Positions 26,158-35,498 of a stretch of 64,000 nt of DNA are shown piece after piece. Source of the stretch: Geomonas propionica (lineage in GTDB: Bacteria; Desulfobacterota; Desulfuromonadia; Geobacterales; Geobacteraceae). Position numbers and translations under genes: made by a program. Each line of letters starts with the position of its first letter. The stretch's first letter is position 1. The stretch lies in the NCBI RefSeq assembly GCF_016458235.1, contig NZ_JAEMHK010000003.1, positions 349,133-413,132 on the forward strand. The letters run 5' to 3'. The notes under the pieces are model-generated. The model had not been told where the DNA came from. It saw nothing but the letters and a program-made list of their open reading frames with translations, and ran no database searches.

Positions 26158-26556
26158 ATGATCAGGATCAGAAATCTTAACGACATACGAGCCCTGCCGG
26201 AGGGGCCGGCGAAAAGGACCATGGAATCGGCGGTCGCACGCATGACGGCCGCCTCTCCAGCAATAAGGCTTGCCCTGGAGGAGGGCTTCAACCAGACCTT
26301 GGGAGGGGACTGGTATCTCCTTGAGCCGGGGGACGACCCCCGCAGATTCCAGGTGGAAGAGGGGAGTGCGATCGACCTCTTAAGCCAGGAATGGAACTGG
26401 TGCGATGCTGCCGACAAGGAGGAGGAGACCTTCTCGGTCTTTTGGGGAATTAACAATGCGGGAGGGCCGTGCCTCTATGTCCCCGACGAGCCGTGGCTCC
26501 CTCCTGAATTCCGATCGCGGCTGACCAATCTCGTCGAACGGTATGGGGGAGGATAA
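26158..26556 (+). CDS. Unknown 132-residue acidic protein
   Basis: It is tightly packed between radC and the RuvC-like gene, with GGGAGGTG ahead of its ATG. The sequence is acidic with a Trp-rich middle (LLSQEWNWCDAADKEEE). I recognise no family. An acidic small protein in this setting could be a DNA mimic or regulatory partner, but nothing in it proves that. Confidence 0.6.
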   Translation: MIRIRNLNDIRALPEGPAKRTMESAVARMTAASPAIRLALEEGFNQTLGGDWYLLEPGDDPRRFQVEEGSAIDLLSQEWNWCDAADKEEETFSVFWGINNAGGPCLYVPDEPWLPPEFRSRLTNLVERYGGG

Positions 26557-26565
26557 GGAGGACCC

Positions 26566-27036
26566 GTGCAGAAAGAGAACCTCAAATACTACCTCGGTAT
26601 AGACCCCGGGAAGAAGGGGGCCTTGTCGATCCTGAGGCAGGACGGCACCCCCCAATGGTGGGCCCGGATGCCGCAGGGCAAGCCGGAGATTATCGACACC
26701 CTGGTAAATCTCATTCAGGAACACCCCCACCTGGTGATGGTCGTAGAGTTAGCCCAAGCCATGCCAGGGCAGGGCGTAACGAGCTGTTTCCGTTACGGGC
26801 ACCACTTTGCCACTTTTGAGGATGTGGCCATCCTTCTGAAAATTCCCTACCACGAGGTAAGGCCGGCCGTTTGGAAGAAGGTCTTCGGGCTCTCTAGCGA
26901 CAAACGGCTCAGTACTTCGGTCTGCCGAAGAATCTTCCCGAAGGTCGATCTGATCCCGCCCCGCTGCCGTACCGACCACGACGGGATTGCCGAAGCTCTC
27001 CTCATTGCAGAGTGGGGACGGAGGAGAAATCTGTAA
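26566..27036 (+). CDS. RuvC-like Holliday junction resolvase
   Basis: This 156-residue protein begins at a GTG with TAAGGAGGA ahead. The RNase H-fold first strand LGIDPGKKGALSIL (about 9-22) supplies an Asp ligand, VVELAQAMPGQG a Glu, and the C-terminal DHDGIAEALLIAEWGRR the last acidic residues. This matches RuvC-type resolvases of phages and mobile elements. It would cut four-way junctions made by the Bet/exonuclease pathway. It is the last gene of the operon, ahead of two hairpins. Confidence 0.82.
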   Translation: MQKENLKYYLGIDPGKKGALSILRQDGTPQWWARMPQGKPEIIDTLVNLIQEHPHLVMVVELAQAMPGQGVTSCFRYGHHFATFEDVAILLKIPYHEVRPAVWKKVFGLSSDKRLSTSVCRRIFPKVDLIPPRCRTDHDGIAEALLIAEWGRRRNL

Positions 27037-27048
27037 CAAGTTGAGAGA

Positions 27049-27142
27049 GGGGGGCTAGCCCCCCGGTTCGTCACAGATGCACACAGCGCCGCGATGGTCT
27101 AGATGGCCATCGCGGCAATGTCAGATCTTGATTTTTTTTAAA
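27049..27142 (+). terminator. Tandem hairpins and terminator ending the recombination operon
   Basis: A 16-base palindrome GGGGGGCTAGCCCCCC lies at 27049-27064. It is followed by GCCGCGATGG (27088-27097) paired with CCATCGCGGC (27107-27116), then a run of eight or more T from 27132. The second hairpin with its T-run is a standard terminator. The first may add strength. Confidence 0.75.
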
Positions 27143-27303
27143 ATAAACTGCACAATGATTGCCCTTTAATGCTTGATCGGTGCAGAGGGGTGGAATGGGT
27201 GACAGCGCCCCCCTGTGTTCTTCAGTTTGGCGACTTATTCTGTCGCGCTGATGGCGTATAGGTCGGTCAAATCCAACGAGGTTGTAAGGAGAAAACGTAA
27301 GTC

Positions 27304-28863
27304 ATGGATATTTTTTGGAACAACGGTGAGCGAGAAAACATCCAGGGTTTGGATATCCTCGCCCTGCGCCAGCTGGACCAGCGCATCGAGCAGGACTGGG
27401 TGGCCAACATAACGACGATCTCTTTTCGAGCCAGGTACCTGTCGCTGCTTCCCTGGTTGTTCACGGAATTTTACTCATCTCACCTCGACGCGGAAGGGGG
27501 AAAGGCTGACTTTGACAACGAGGAGTTCAGGCGGGCGGCCGCCCGCCTGGAGCTGATTGTTCTCGCCGCCACCAGGCTGGGCACGGGGTGGGGGGAGTCA
27601 GGCATTACCTATGGAGCTATCGGGCCAAACCTGTACTACGAAGAACTCAACCAGCTGATGCAGGCTGGGAGCGTCAGCCTCGATCTAGGCACCAAGGGAG
27701 GGGCGATCTTCGGGACCTACGTTATGCCTTGCAGAGGTTTCGGAATACTCGCTATAGCGAGCAGTAGTACGACCGCTCCGGTCCGGGTGGAGCCCCGGGG
27801 GCTAAAACTCCACCAGGCGAGGCAGCAGGTATTGTCTTCCAATGGGCTCGGTCACCTCGTTTTGGAGGGGGGGACCCTGACTAAGAAAGCTATTGAAGCC
27901 GAAGGACGTTATTTTTCGTTGAACGGGATCGCCTCTATTCCCGAGGAAAAAGAGTTGCTGCGCGTGGCCCTGATAGAGCCGTATGTGGATCACGCCGCCG
28001 TTAGGGAGGAGTACCAACGGTTTACCGCCTCCGCAGGGTGGTTCTTGCACATCTTGGGGACTGCGCCTGAAGCGATGAACTCAGACGAGGTGCTCAGGCA
28101 AAACTACCGGCGGACGGTGGCCGGCCCAGGGGGGACCTTGGCGCCTGTGGAACTCGGATGGGGGGAATACGAGCTTCGGCGCAGGGTGCATTTTGCCCTG
28201 GAGATGCTCTTGGCAGCCTTTACCAGAACGCTAAACGACTTGGATGGAGGAACCGTTGATGATGTACTGGCTGTGTGGGAAACCCGGTGGCAAATTGCCC
28301 CCCTGTTGGGAGCCCTGGTGCCGTTCAGTGGGAACCCCTTTGCCGAGCGCTTGGCAGAGGTGGATGCCCGAGTCCCGGCCGACATCCTGCTGGACAAAGG
28401 AGCAAGCCTCAGCGCTGCCCGACTGGAGAGTGAGCCGAAAGCTGTTTATGCCTTAGTGGTCCTCCTGGCGTGCAAAAAGCAGACGGAGGAATTGCGGCTC
28501 CAGAGTCATTTGCCTGATAGGGCACACTATCTGGAGCGCACCTTCCGGCTCCTGGCGGATGGAGACCGTTCCGTCTCCGACGTCCTCCGAGAGTTGCTGA
28601 TTGCGGCAGTCATAGAGCCGCATCTACAGACCTCCCTACGAAAGTTGGGGCAGGGGCAGAAGTGTTCCCTCCGGTTCTTCCCGGAAGGGAGCTTTCTGCA
28701 TCCTACCGGGACAGAAGTAGCGGCCAGCTACAGCGGTGATCGGCTAGGAAACGTCATGGGGATGTTTGCCGATGTCGGGTACCTGGAAAGAGTCGAAAGC
28801 ACGCGTTTCGTCGTGGTCCCTGATGGGCGGACGTTACTGGATACCTGGAGGGCTACAGCATGA
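27304..28863 (+). CDS. Unknown 519-residue protein paired with a PLD-type protein
   Basis: The start has TAAGGAGAAAAC ahead. The N-terminus ([17 protein letters not shown], then [18 protein letters not shown]) recalls the opening pattern of DUF6361-like proteins, which have a RARY-x-PW block. I cannot confirm this by eye. The rest is mainly helical with no catalytic motif that I recognise. It overlaps the downstream phospholipase-D-type gene by 4 nt (ATGA), so the two proteins are made together and probably act together. It is separated from the recombination operon by a strong terminator. A defence or DNA-processing role is inferred from the pairing and the mobile-element context. Confidence 0.72.
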   Translation: MDIFWNNGERENIQGLDILALRQLDQRIEQDWVANITTISFRARYLSLLPWLFTEFYSSHLDAEGGKADFDNEEFRRAAARLELIVLAATRLGTGWGESGITYGAIGPNLYYEELNQLMQAGSVSLDLGTKGGAIFGTYVMPCRGFGILAIASSSTTAPVRVEPRGLKLHQARQQVLSSNGLGHLVLEGGTLTKKAIEAEGRYFSLNGIASIPEEKELLRVALIEPYVDHAAVREEYQRFTASAGWFLHILGTAPEAMNSDEVLRQNYRRTVAGPGGTLAPVELGWGEYELRRRVHFALEMLLAAFTRTLNDLDGGTVDDVLAVWETRWQIAPLLGALVPFSGNPFAERLAEVDARVPADILLDKGASLSAARLESEPKAVYALVVLLACKKQTEELRLQSHLPDRAHYLERTFRLLADGDRSVSDVLRELLIAAVIEPHLQTSLRKLGQGQKCSLRFFPEGSFLHPTGTEVAASYSGDRLGNVMGMFADVGYLERVESTRFVVVPDGRTLLDTWRATA

Positions 28864-31517
28864 GACAAGACATCATCCGGCTCATTGAGGGGGAGAAAGG
28901 GGTCAGCAACGTCGTCGTTCTCACTCACAATATCGATTTCCTGTTTGTCCAGTCCATCGTCCTTCAAGCCTTGCGACGGTGTGGTCATCCCTCCCTCACG
29001 ATTTTCGCCGACGCCCAGTGCGCCAACGAAATCTACCAGCATCAACACTTAATCCTCAGCAAACTGGGAACGCGATTCCGGGTGGTGCCTGTAGCGATGG
29101 AGCCGGGATTCCGGTTCCACCCTAAGGCTATACTTCTCGCAGGTCAGGAAAAAGGAACCCTCCTGGTGGGGAGCGGCAACCTGACCTTTGGCGGATGGCG
29201 GCAGAATGCCGAGATCTGGTGCCGGTACGACAGCGAGGTGGATGGTACCGCCCCCTTTAGTGCTTTCCGGGATTACCTTGCCTCTGTCCTGTCCTTGGTT
29301 TCGCTGCCGGCAGCCGTTGCTACGGAGCTGGAGGAATGCTTCGATCCCAGGACCAAACCGTGGGCTGCAGAACTGGCGGATCCGGCCTTCCTCTTAGGGA
29401 AGGCCGGGCCAGCGGCGGCGCTCATTGACCAGATGCAAACTGCGGTAGGTGGGCACCGCCCTGTCCAGGAGATCATTGTGTGCTCCCCCTACTTTGATGA
29501 CGCTGGCGAAGCCCTAGCGGTCTTGGGCACCAGATTCAATGCGAAAGTGAGGGTGGCCGTTCAGAGTAAACGCAGTGGGCTCAAGCGGGAAGTAGCAGAC
29601 ACACTCAGTAAAAAACTCTATGACCTGCAGTCGGTAGACTTCCACCACCGGGAACTGGAGGGCGGGGTTCGCGAGGCCTTCATTCACGCTAAGTGGTACG
29701 CCCTGGTGCACGGGGAAGAGGTCACTGTTATCCTGGGCAGCGCCAACTGCTCCAGGGCCGCACTCCTCACCCCCGGCAAGCCGGGCAATGCGGAACTCGT
29801 TACTACTGTGACCCTCCCTAAGGAGCAGTTTGATGCTCTATTCCTGGCGGAACTGGAGTTCCTGGATACCCCCTTGGAGCTGAAGACAATCCTGGAGGGG
29901 GACGGTCCGGAAATCATAGCTGCTGCCTTTCTCCGGGTGATGGCCGCACGATTGGACCAAGGGGAGCTCACCATTGCCTATGATTGTTCGGATGGGGTAA
30001 CGGTAACAGACCTCGTGATTTCTTGTGCCGGGGAGTCGGAACGCTCTCTGGGATTTAGGACCCTCGGGGCGGGAGTGATCGGTGCGAAGGTGGAGGACTG
30101 CCTCTGTGTCCAGGTATTGTTGAAAGGGAATGCTCCCGGCGGGGGGCTTATCTCGAACCTGATGTGGGTGGACCACGAGGAGCATCTAGCAGTGTCCGCA
30201 CAAGGGCGATCCGTAACCGACACGATCCGGAAGAAGGTTCATTCCGGGGGGTGGAACCTCGGAGCCTGGGCTGAGATCACCAAAGTCTTCCTTGCCAATC
30301 TCCAGTATATGCAGGTGCGCCCGGGAGGAGTGGCGCGGGGCGAAGTGACCGGTGGGCAAGGGACAGGGGGGACGGCTGCCGGGTATACTACTGAAGATGT
30401 TTTCAGCGAGACGTACCAGCTCCCCCTCTTGGCCCATCACCCTATTGCAGCTCTACAAGGGGATGAACGGATCAAGAGCTTGCGCCAGCTGATGTTGCGT
30501 TGGTTTGGGTTCAAAGAGGAGGACGATGAGCCTGAGTCCCCCGTATCTGTGCCCCCTGATGCTGTGCCTACTGAGCCTGTAGGAGGAACAGATCCTCCCG
30601 AGACTCCCCCGCACCGCGAACCGCCGGTGCCCCCCGCACCGCCTACCGAAAATGATCGACGCCGGGCTCTCCAGATGCTTGAGTTGGTGGCCAGTGCGAT
30701 GACATCCCTGGAATACCTCTCGCAAAGGTCACCGGAGGCCCTGTCGGCCGATATCCAACTCGCTTCTATCCTTCTAAGAGAAGGGCTCCACCAGTCGTGG
30801 ATTACCGAAGAGGAGTACTTCGATACTACTCACCAAATCTGGAGTGCTCTTTTCTTCTCGTGTCCAGGGGAACCGGCGGCAGGGTGGTTGGAACGCCGAT
30901 ACCGCACGGAAGCAGATCCGGGGGACTTCCTAGCACGGATTGTATCCCCAAAGCTTACCGCCGCCCTGCTCGCCTGGGCGTTCGCCGTGCCGGAGACTGG
31001 CCAATCTCCAGAGCACATCCGGTTTCAGTTGGCGCAGGTGCTATCCGTTGCACGGCTTCCCTGGCTCTGGGATGCGCCGAAAGAGGAGGTGGCCCAGGAG
31101 CTGCAAAACCTCTTGGTGCTCACGGCCTCTACTCAAGAGAAGCACTTCTGGGAGACAATCGACAGCAGGTGGCGGTGCCTGCTGCAAAGGGGGCACGCGC
31201 TTCGGCTGGTAGAAAGCGTTCTGAGGTCGAAAACACCTGTGCTGATCAAGGACTCCATAGCACAGGATAATGTGGCGCAAGGGGAGCTTCTCTGGCAGGG
31301 GACGATGGGCTTCTGCATTGCTGTTAACGCTTTTAGCAGGGCTGGAAACGGCTGCAATGCCAACATACTCTATCTAAACGAGCTCCGGGCTGGGGCGGTC
31401 AGAGCCGACTACACCATTCCGGTGAAAGGGCTGCTGGAGTCAGACCTGATCTCTTTGCCTGAGGAGGTCAATGCAGTCCTGATGGATATGGCCCAGGCAG
31501 CGGACTTTTCGTTTTAG
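28860..31517 (+). CDS. Phospholipase-D-superfamily protein with long C-terminal extension
   Basis: This 885-residue protein has two half-sites of the PLD superfamily. The first is [10 protein letters not shown] (H87, K89) with GSGNLTFGG at 104-112. The second is [10 protein letters not shown] (H276, K278) with [11 protein letters not shown] at 292-302. The Asp of the classic HKD motif is not in its usual place, but the HxK...GSxN pattern is that of PLD-type nucleases such as those in restriction and DISARM-like systems. A proline-rich linker (about 560-595) joins it to a helical domain of about 290 residues that I cannot name. It is translationally coupled to the 519-residue protein. A nuclease role is likely; a target is not known. 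Confidence 0.78.
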   Translation: MRQDIIRLIEGEKGVSNVVVLTHNIDFLFVQSIVLQALRRCGHPSLTIFADAQCANEIYQHQHLILSKLGTRFRVVPVAMEPGFRFHPKAILLAGQEKGTLLVGSGNLTFGGWRQNAEIWCRYDSEVDGTAPFSAFRDYLASVLSLVSLPAAVATELEECFDPRTKPWAAELADPAFLLGKAGPAAALIDQMQTAVGGHRPVQEIIVCSPYFDDAGEALAVLGTRFNAKVRVAVQSKRSGLKREVADTLSKKLYDLQSVDFHHRELEGGVREAFIHAKWYALVHGEEVTVILGSANCSRAALLTPGKPGNAELVTTVTLPKEQFDALFLAELEFLDTPLELKTILEGDGPEIIAAAFLRVMAARLDQGELTIAYDCSDGVTVTDLVISCAGESERSLGFRTLGAGVIGAKVEDCLCVQVLLKGNAPGGGLISNLMWVDHEEHLAVSAQGRSVTDTIRKKVHSGGWNLGAWAEITKVFLANLQYMQVRPGGVARGEVTGGQGTGGTAAGYTTEDVFSETYQLPLLAHHPIAALQGDERIKSLRQLMLRWFGFKEEDDEPESPVSVPPDAVPTEPVGGTDPPETPPHREPPVPPAPPTENDRRRALQMLELVASAMTSLEYLSQRSPEALSADIQLASILLREGLHQSWITEEEYFDTTHQIWSALFFSCPGEPAAGWLERRYRTEADPGDFLARIVSPKLTAALLAWAFAVPETGQSPEHIRFQLAQVLSVARLPWLWDAPKEEVAQELQNLLVLTASTQEKHFWETIDSRWRCLLQRGHALRLVESVLRSKTPVLIKDSIAQDNVAQGELLWQGTMGFCIAVNAFSRAGNGCNANILYLNELRAGAVRADYTIPVKGLLESDLISLPEEVNAVLMDMAQAADFSF

Positions 31518-31563
31518 GAGGCCGCTCGCCGGGCACAGGGATTAAGGAGAAAAAGGGGGATGC

Positions 31564-32115
31564 ATGTCTTTCAAGGTTACAGTTGATCGTAAGGCTTTTC
31601 GCGGTGTTCTCCTGTCCCTGCGGAAGCTCACCAAAGTAAAGAAGCCTTTTGAGGTTGTCCTCTCCTACAATGGCGGGATGCTGCTTGTGCACTCGGTCGG
31701 AGGGAGCATGCCGGTGGTGGCCGATGGCTGCGCAACGGTGGATGTCCATTTACCCGGCGGCCCGTTTTTCAACCTTGCCGAGGTTCTGCCCGAGGTCTCC
31801 CCGCTTACTTTAGAATATAGCGGGGAGGTGCTCCAGCTCGACACCCTACGCCTTCCTTGTACCACTTCGGTCAGCCGCCCTTTTCTCGTACAACTACCGC
31901 TGAACCCGCGCACCGTAGATATCCTGAGTCTCCGCTATCAGCACTCGGTAAACGAGATCAGCCGGTCCGGGTACGCGCGCATGTTCGTTGAAGCAGAGAG
32001 GGAGCGGGAAACGCTGATAAAAAAAGCTGCCAGGATTCTCGGCCCTCTGGGAGTAACCGGTGAGGACCTGTTTGCTCTGGTGGAGGGGCGGCTTAAGAAA
32101 CACGCACAGCGTTAA
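31564..32115 (+). CDS. Unknown protein, possibly sliding-clamp-like
   Basis: This 183-residue protein is preceded by AAGGAGAAAAAG. The N-terminal part (VDRKAFRGVLLSLRKL, then GGMLLVHSVGG and VDVHLPGGPFFNLAEVLP) has the strand-helix pattern of one DNA clamp domain, in the style of the polymerase III beta subunit. It is too short for a full clamp and the similarity is by eye only. The C-terminal 50 residues are basic and helical. With a polymerase and a recombination set on the same element, a processivity factor is attractive but unproven. Confidence 0.5.
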   Translation: MSFKVTVDRKAFRGVLLSLRKLTKVKKPFEVVLSYNGGMLLVHSVGGSMPVVADGCATVDVHLPGGPFFNLAEVLPEVSPLTLEYSGEVLQLDTLRLPCTTSVSRPFLVQLPLNPRTVDILSLRYQHSVNEISRSGYARMFVEAERERETLIKKAARILGPLGVTGEDLFALVEGRLKKHAQR

Positions 32116-32164
32116 TGCTTCGGGCGAGATTGGTTTCAAACCGACGATAACCTACGAGGTGCCC

Positions 32165-32524
32165 ATGTATAAATCCTGTTCGCGCAGTCTCCAACACGCA
32201 ATCGATAAACAGAAGGAAACCTCGCTGGAGCTGGAAGCCAAGCGGAGGCCCAAAGGGGTCGAAGTGCCCTGCAGGGCCGGGGGAGACCTTCTGGAAGTTG
32301 GACGTTGTGTTTCCGGTCGGGTGAAAAAGGTAATGCCCTGCGGGGTGGTCCTTACCCTTGATGACGTGGAAGGATTCATACACATTTCAGAAATCTCAGA
32401 CAGTTGGGTCCGCCATCCTTCCGAGTACTTTGCCGTTGGTGACTCTGTTAAGGCTCAAGTAATCTTGATCGACATGGCGAAGAATCAGGTCAGGCTGTCG
32501 CTCAAGGCTAAGCGTCACAGATAG
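32165..32524 (+). CDS. S1-domain RNA-binding protein
   Basis: The ATG at 32165 with GAGG upstream gives 119 residues; a longer frame begins at 32060 inside the previous gene. The C-terminal 75 residues form an S1 domain: VGRCVSGRVKKVMPCGVVL, then VEGFIHISEISDSWV, and FAVGDSVKAQVILIDMAKNQ with the closing VRLSLKA. S1 domains bind RNA or single-stranded DNA. The N-terminus is basic and helical. The role on the element is unknown. Confidence 0.78.
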   Translation: MYKSCSRSLQHAIDKQKETSLELEAKRRPKGVEVPCRAGGDLLEVGRCVSGRVKKVMPCGVVLTLDDVEGFIHISEISDSWVRHPSEYFAVGDSVKAQVILIDMAKNQVRLSLKAKRHR

Positions 32525-32604
32525 AGCAGCCTCCTGGTGAGTCAGGAATGGTGGCTATACGATCGGGCCCACCAGCGATCATAGGACGTTGGAGGTAAAG
32601 AGAT

Positions 32605-33594
32605 ATGGAATCTTACAGAAACGAAGCACTGACATTCACTGCCCAAGACCTGGTCGAGGAGAACCCGCCTTGTTTCTACTCCGACAACAAGAAGCTGGTC
32701 TACAACCTTGCCACCAGCTTCGGTGGGAAGTATGAGGGGAAAATCTGCTACTCCCGCTGGAGCGAGATGCCATTACCAACCGAGTTGGAACTGGCAGAGT
32801 GGGGCGACAGCCTGGAAATACGTCCAGACTTCTTCGGCTATGAGGTACCTGACACCCCCGGGAGGGTTGATTGGTATCTCAATTTCGCCGATCACAATCT
32901 TTTCTGTGCCTATGGTACATCTCTGCTAGCCCAGGACGAACTCCAGGTTGCCGAACATCCGGCCTTGGGAAGCCTCAGGGAGGCGCTCTTAAAAAGAGGA
33001 AAGCCTTTCGGGACGGTTGAAGGGGGGCATCCAACACCGGTCCTCGTGAGAAATGTCCAGAGGCTGTGTTTCCTGGATACCAAGCCGTGTGCCCAGAGGC
33101 CGGGAGGTCTCTACGGAAATGCTTTCGACAAGGCACTGCCTGTTGATGTGCGTGCCGCTGTGACGCTTGTGGAACCACCGACCTTTTCCAATATACTGGC
33201 GATAGAGGCCCCCTATGGGGGGGAGGGCGCCTACGATAGTGAAACCATCCGCTATGTACTTGCAACAGCGTATTCAGGATTTGCTGTGGCACGGTACGAG
33301 GCCCAAAATGAGTTGAGAGGCGAGACGGTTGCTGTGCACACCGGATTTTGGGGGTGTGGGGCCTATGGCGGGAACCGGATTGTCATGACCATGCTCCAGC
33401 TGGTTGCGGCAAAGATGGCAGGGATCGACCTGCTCGTCTTCCATGCCGGGGATTTAGATGGCTGTCGGGACGTCGAAGAAGCGGTGGGCATTATGGATTC
33501 CACGCTAGGGAATACCGGCAAGATCCCTGTCGGTGAGTTGGTCGACCGGATCGAAGCGTTGGGCTTTCGATGGGGGGTAAGTGATGGTAACTGA
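32605..33594 (+). CDS. PARG-like (poly-ADP-ribose glycohydrolase) macrodomain protein
   Basis: This 329-residue protein has two blocks that align with the PARG catalytic domain. WYLNFADHNLFCAYGTSLLAQDELQVAEHP (about 90-119) corresponds to the region ending in the QEE catalytic loop, here AQDEL at 109-113. FWGCGAYGGNRIVMTMLQL (248-266) corresponds to the conserved WGCGAFGG segment. PARG enzymes remove ADP-ribose chains. The GGG stretch before the catalytic loop is not conserved here, so activity may differ. The neighbours are an S1-domain gene and unknown cargo. A role in undoing ADP-ribosylation, for instance by host defence toxins, is inference. Confidence 0.6.
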   Translation: MESYRNEALTFTAQDLVEENPPCFYSDNKKLVYNLATSFGGKYEGKICYSRWSEMPLPTELELAEWGDSLEIRPDFFGYEVPDTPGRVDWYLNFADHNLFCAYGTSLLAQDELQVAEHPALGSLREALLKRGKPFGTVEGGHPTPVLVRNVQRLCFLDTKPCAQRPGGLYGNAFDKALPVDVRAAVTLVEPPTFSNILAIEAPYGGEGAYDSETIRYVLATAYSGFAVARYEAQNELRGETVAVHTGFWGCGAYGGNRIVMTMLQLVAAKMAGIDLLVFHAGDLDGCRDVEEAVGIMDSTLGNTGKIPVGELVDRIEALGFRWGVSDGN

Positions 33595-33645
33595 TGGCGT
33601 TGAAGGCGTAGTTTGCTATCTCCAACTCTTAAAGAGGGTATTCGA

Positions 33646-34368
33646 ATGAGCCCGTCTGTGTCAGTAAAGGCAATTGACCTGGTGACTCATTCCAAAGAGT
33701 CCTTGGATTTTTTCGTGGGGAAATGCAACGAAGATTTCCGGGCTGACGCCACCCTTTCGCTGTACCAGAAAATTATTACTAAACACCGCGAAGCCAATGA
33801 CATCAAGAGCTTGATTAACGATGACGATTTTATCAAGTTGATTCATTCAACATTAAGGGCATGGGACATGGACCAAAGAGGGGCCCGTATGGCTTGTGTC
33901 GAAGACTTTAGCCGGTCAGTCAGAAATTACACTGAAAATTTAGCTGAGTTGTATAATTACAAGCTTTATGATGACATTTTTGATGATTTGTCAGAAATAA
34001 AGCGCATGTTAAAACCTGTTTTTCTGAATTTAAAAGTTATGGAGTCCACTCGGAAAATAGTAGGAGTGTCAAAAGTGCTCCACTTTTTGCTACCTGATCT
34101 GATTATGCCAATAGATGGTAAATTTACCTTGAATGGAGTTTTTGGTTACAATAAAAATTCAAAAGATCATGATGAAGAATTTAAAACATTCTGTGAAGTG
34201 CTAGATAGGTTTTATGAGATAAAAGAACGGCTCGATCTTGGACCTGAAGATGTCGATGGCGAGCAGTGGAATCAATCTGTGCCTAAGCTGATTGATAATG
34301 CGCTGATCGGTTTTTTAGTTGCTGAAAGCGAGGAGATTTCAGCTTTTTTGGAAGCTAACCGCCAATGA
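33646..34368 (+). CDS. Unknown low-GC cargo protein
   Basis: I choose the ATG at 33646 (MSPSVSVKAIDL), 11 codons inside the longest frame; no strong ribosome site decides it. The 240-residue product contains MDQRGARMACVEDF and FLLPDLIMPIDGKFT, with no family that I can name. Base composition falls well below that of the genes before it, suggesting separate acquisition. It is followed 40 bases later by a membrane-protein gene on the same strand, and the two may form a cargo pair. Confidence 0.65.
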   Translation: MSPSVSVKAIDLVTHSKESLDFFVGKCNEDFRADATLSLYQKIITKHREANDIKSLINDDDFIKLIHSTLRAWDMDQRGARMACVEDFSRSVRNYTENLAELYNYKLYDDIFDDLSEIKRMLKPVFLNLKVMESTRKIVGVSKVLHFLLPDLIMPIDGKFTLNGVFGYNKNSKDHDEEFKTFCEVLDRFYEIKERLDLGPEDVDGEQWNQSVPKLIDNALIGFLVAESEEISAFLEANRQ

Positions 34369-34408
34369 TAATTAATCTGCAGTTTATCTATTCACAGGAG
34401 GGTACAAA

Positions 34409-35203
34409 ATGACGGTTGTACTTACGAAGCTTGCAGCAATTGTTGGTCCCATGGTGGCTCAAGGTATCCTGGATAGGCTTCTTTCTTCTAAAGGTGCCGG
34501 CTCAAAGATGGAGCGAGTCGTTGAAGCCATGGGGAAAGGGGTTTCTGTTATTGCTGCCTTACATGGCGAATTCGGAGAAAAGTTTTTGAATGCTATCTCG
34601 GAAGTTGTTGGGCAGAAGCAAGGACACGCCTGGACCTATGAGGCCGGCAGCAGCGATTACATCAAGCTTGACCCGCCGGCAAACCGACTCGAACAGCTGT
34701 CAGCTCTGAGAGATGAACTCAATATCAATTTGGACCGGCTCATCGCGATCGGGAAGATGTCGGACGATGCCCTCATGAATTATTTCCGGGGGACTCTAAG
34801 TGTATGGCGTCAGCGATATACGCAGTTGATAGGTTTTGATGAGGACGCGCAACAAGCGTTTGCCACCATGGATCAGCTTCTCGATGGGACAAAACGAAAC
34901 TTCAGGGACGTCATGGAGATGATCTCCAAAACAAGCCTCGGAGGCGTGGGGGGGCTCATGGTCATCAGTGGGGTTCTTCTGGCGACCAGCACCGGCGTAG
35001 GCCTTGCGACTTCTATTTCGATATTTCTGTTTGGCATCCCATGGGCAAGTGTTGGTGTGCTTGTGATCCCTGGGGCGATCCTGTTGGGCCTGTCGCGTTG
35101 TAAGTTCAGCAGCAGACACGCAATGACGACGTGCATCAAAATGTCCTACAAATTGCTCGAAGAAAAGCATAAGGGGATAGCACCCGAACCGGTTGTCGCC
35201 TGA
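34409..35203 (+). CDS. Unknown protein with two C-terminal membrane segments
   Basis: This 264-residue protein is preceded by AGGAGGG. The first 165 residues look soluble and helical. Two hydrophobic stretches follow, GLMVISGVLLATSTGVGLAT and ISIFLFGIPWASVGVLVIPG, then a short basic tail (RCKFSSRH). Such soluble-plus-membrane designs occur in membrane-active defence effectors and also in simple membrane proteins. The function is unknown. Confidence 0.65.
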   Translation: MTVVLTKLAAIVGPMVAQGILDRLLSSKGAGSKMERVVEAMGKGVSVIAALHGEFGEKFLNAISEVVGQKQGHAWTYEAGSSDYIKLDPPANRLEQLSALRDELNINLDRLIAIGKMSDDALMNYFRGTLSVWRQRYTQLIGFDEDAQQAFATMDQLLDGTKRNFRDVMEMISKTSLGGVGGLMVISGVLLATSTGVGLATSISIFLFGIPWASVGVLVIPGAILLGLSRCKFSSRHAMTTCIKMSYKLLEEKHKGIAPEPVVA

Positions 35204-35211
35204 GTTACTAG

Positions 35212-35249
35212 CGGGGAAGGGTAGGCTTTATGGCCCGCCCCCTTCCCCG
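35212..35249 (+). terminator. Hairpin after the cargo pair
   Basis: CGGGGAAGGG at 35212-35221 pairs with CCCTTCCCCG at 35240-35249. No strong T-run follows, so it may be an end-protecting or bidirectional stop. Confidence 0.5.
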
Positions 35250-35284
35250 TGGCACTGACCTAGGGGCCTGCGGGGGAGTACCTC

Positions 35285-35390
35285 GTCAATCCGTTTGGGG
35301 GGGGCAGGTCTAGCCTGCCCATCCCGGTGGCAGCGAACCGGCGAAGATCATGAGGGGTCCAGGTGGCCGTCCATAGTACTCGAATTCGTC
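35285..35390 (-). pseudogene. Fragment of a second tyrosine-recombinase gene
   Basis: On the minus strand, DNA around 35336-35390 is nearly identical to 35690-35745 of the intact integrase downstream. If one lost base is restored, it reads GRPTWTPHDLRR, then FAATGMGRL, equivalent to GRPTWTPHDLRRSAKSGMSR of the intact copy, including the catalytic HxxR motif. The match fades on both sides. It is the remnant of a related integrase, left by an older insertion or a recombination event. Confidence 0.7.
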
Positions 35391-35471
35391 TGGTGGGTGT
35401 AGCCGGGGGGGTAGCCCCTCGGACTCGTGGTACCTGATTGATGCGATGGCCCACAAGTTCATCGCAGGGAA

Positions 35472-35496
35472 GCCATACCCCAAACCGGGGTATGGC
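35472..35496 (-). terminator. Terminator of the element A integrase
   Basis: GCCATACCCC at 35472-35481 pairs perfectly with GGGGTATGGC at 35487-35496 around a five-base loop, immediately after the integrase stop on the minus strand. Confidence 0.6.
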
Positions 35497-35498
35497 CG

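Noticed and set aside
35212..35260. Fragment of a rolling-circle origin after the cargo pair
   Set aside because: The CGGGGAAGGG/CCCTTCCCCG hairpin is adequately explained as a terminator. No nick-site signature is present.
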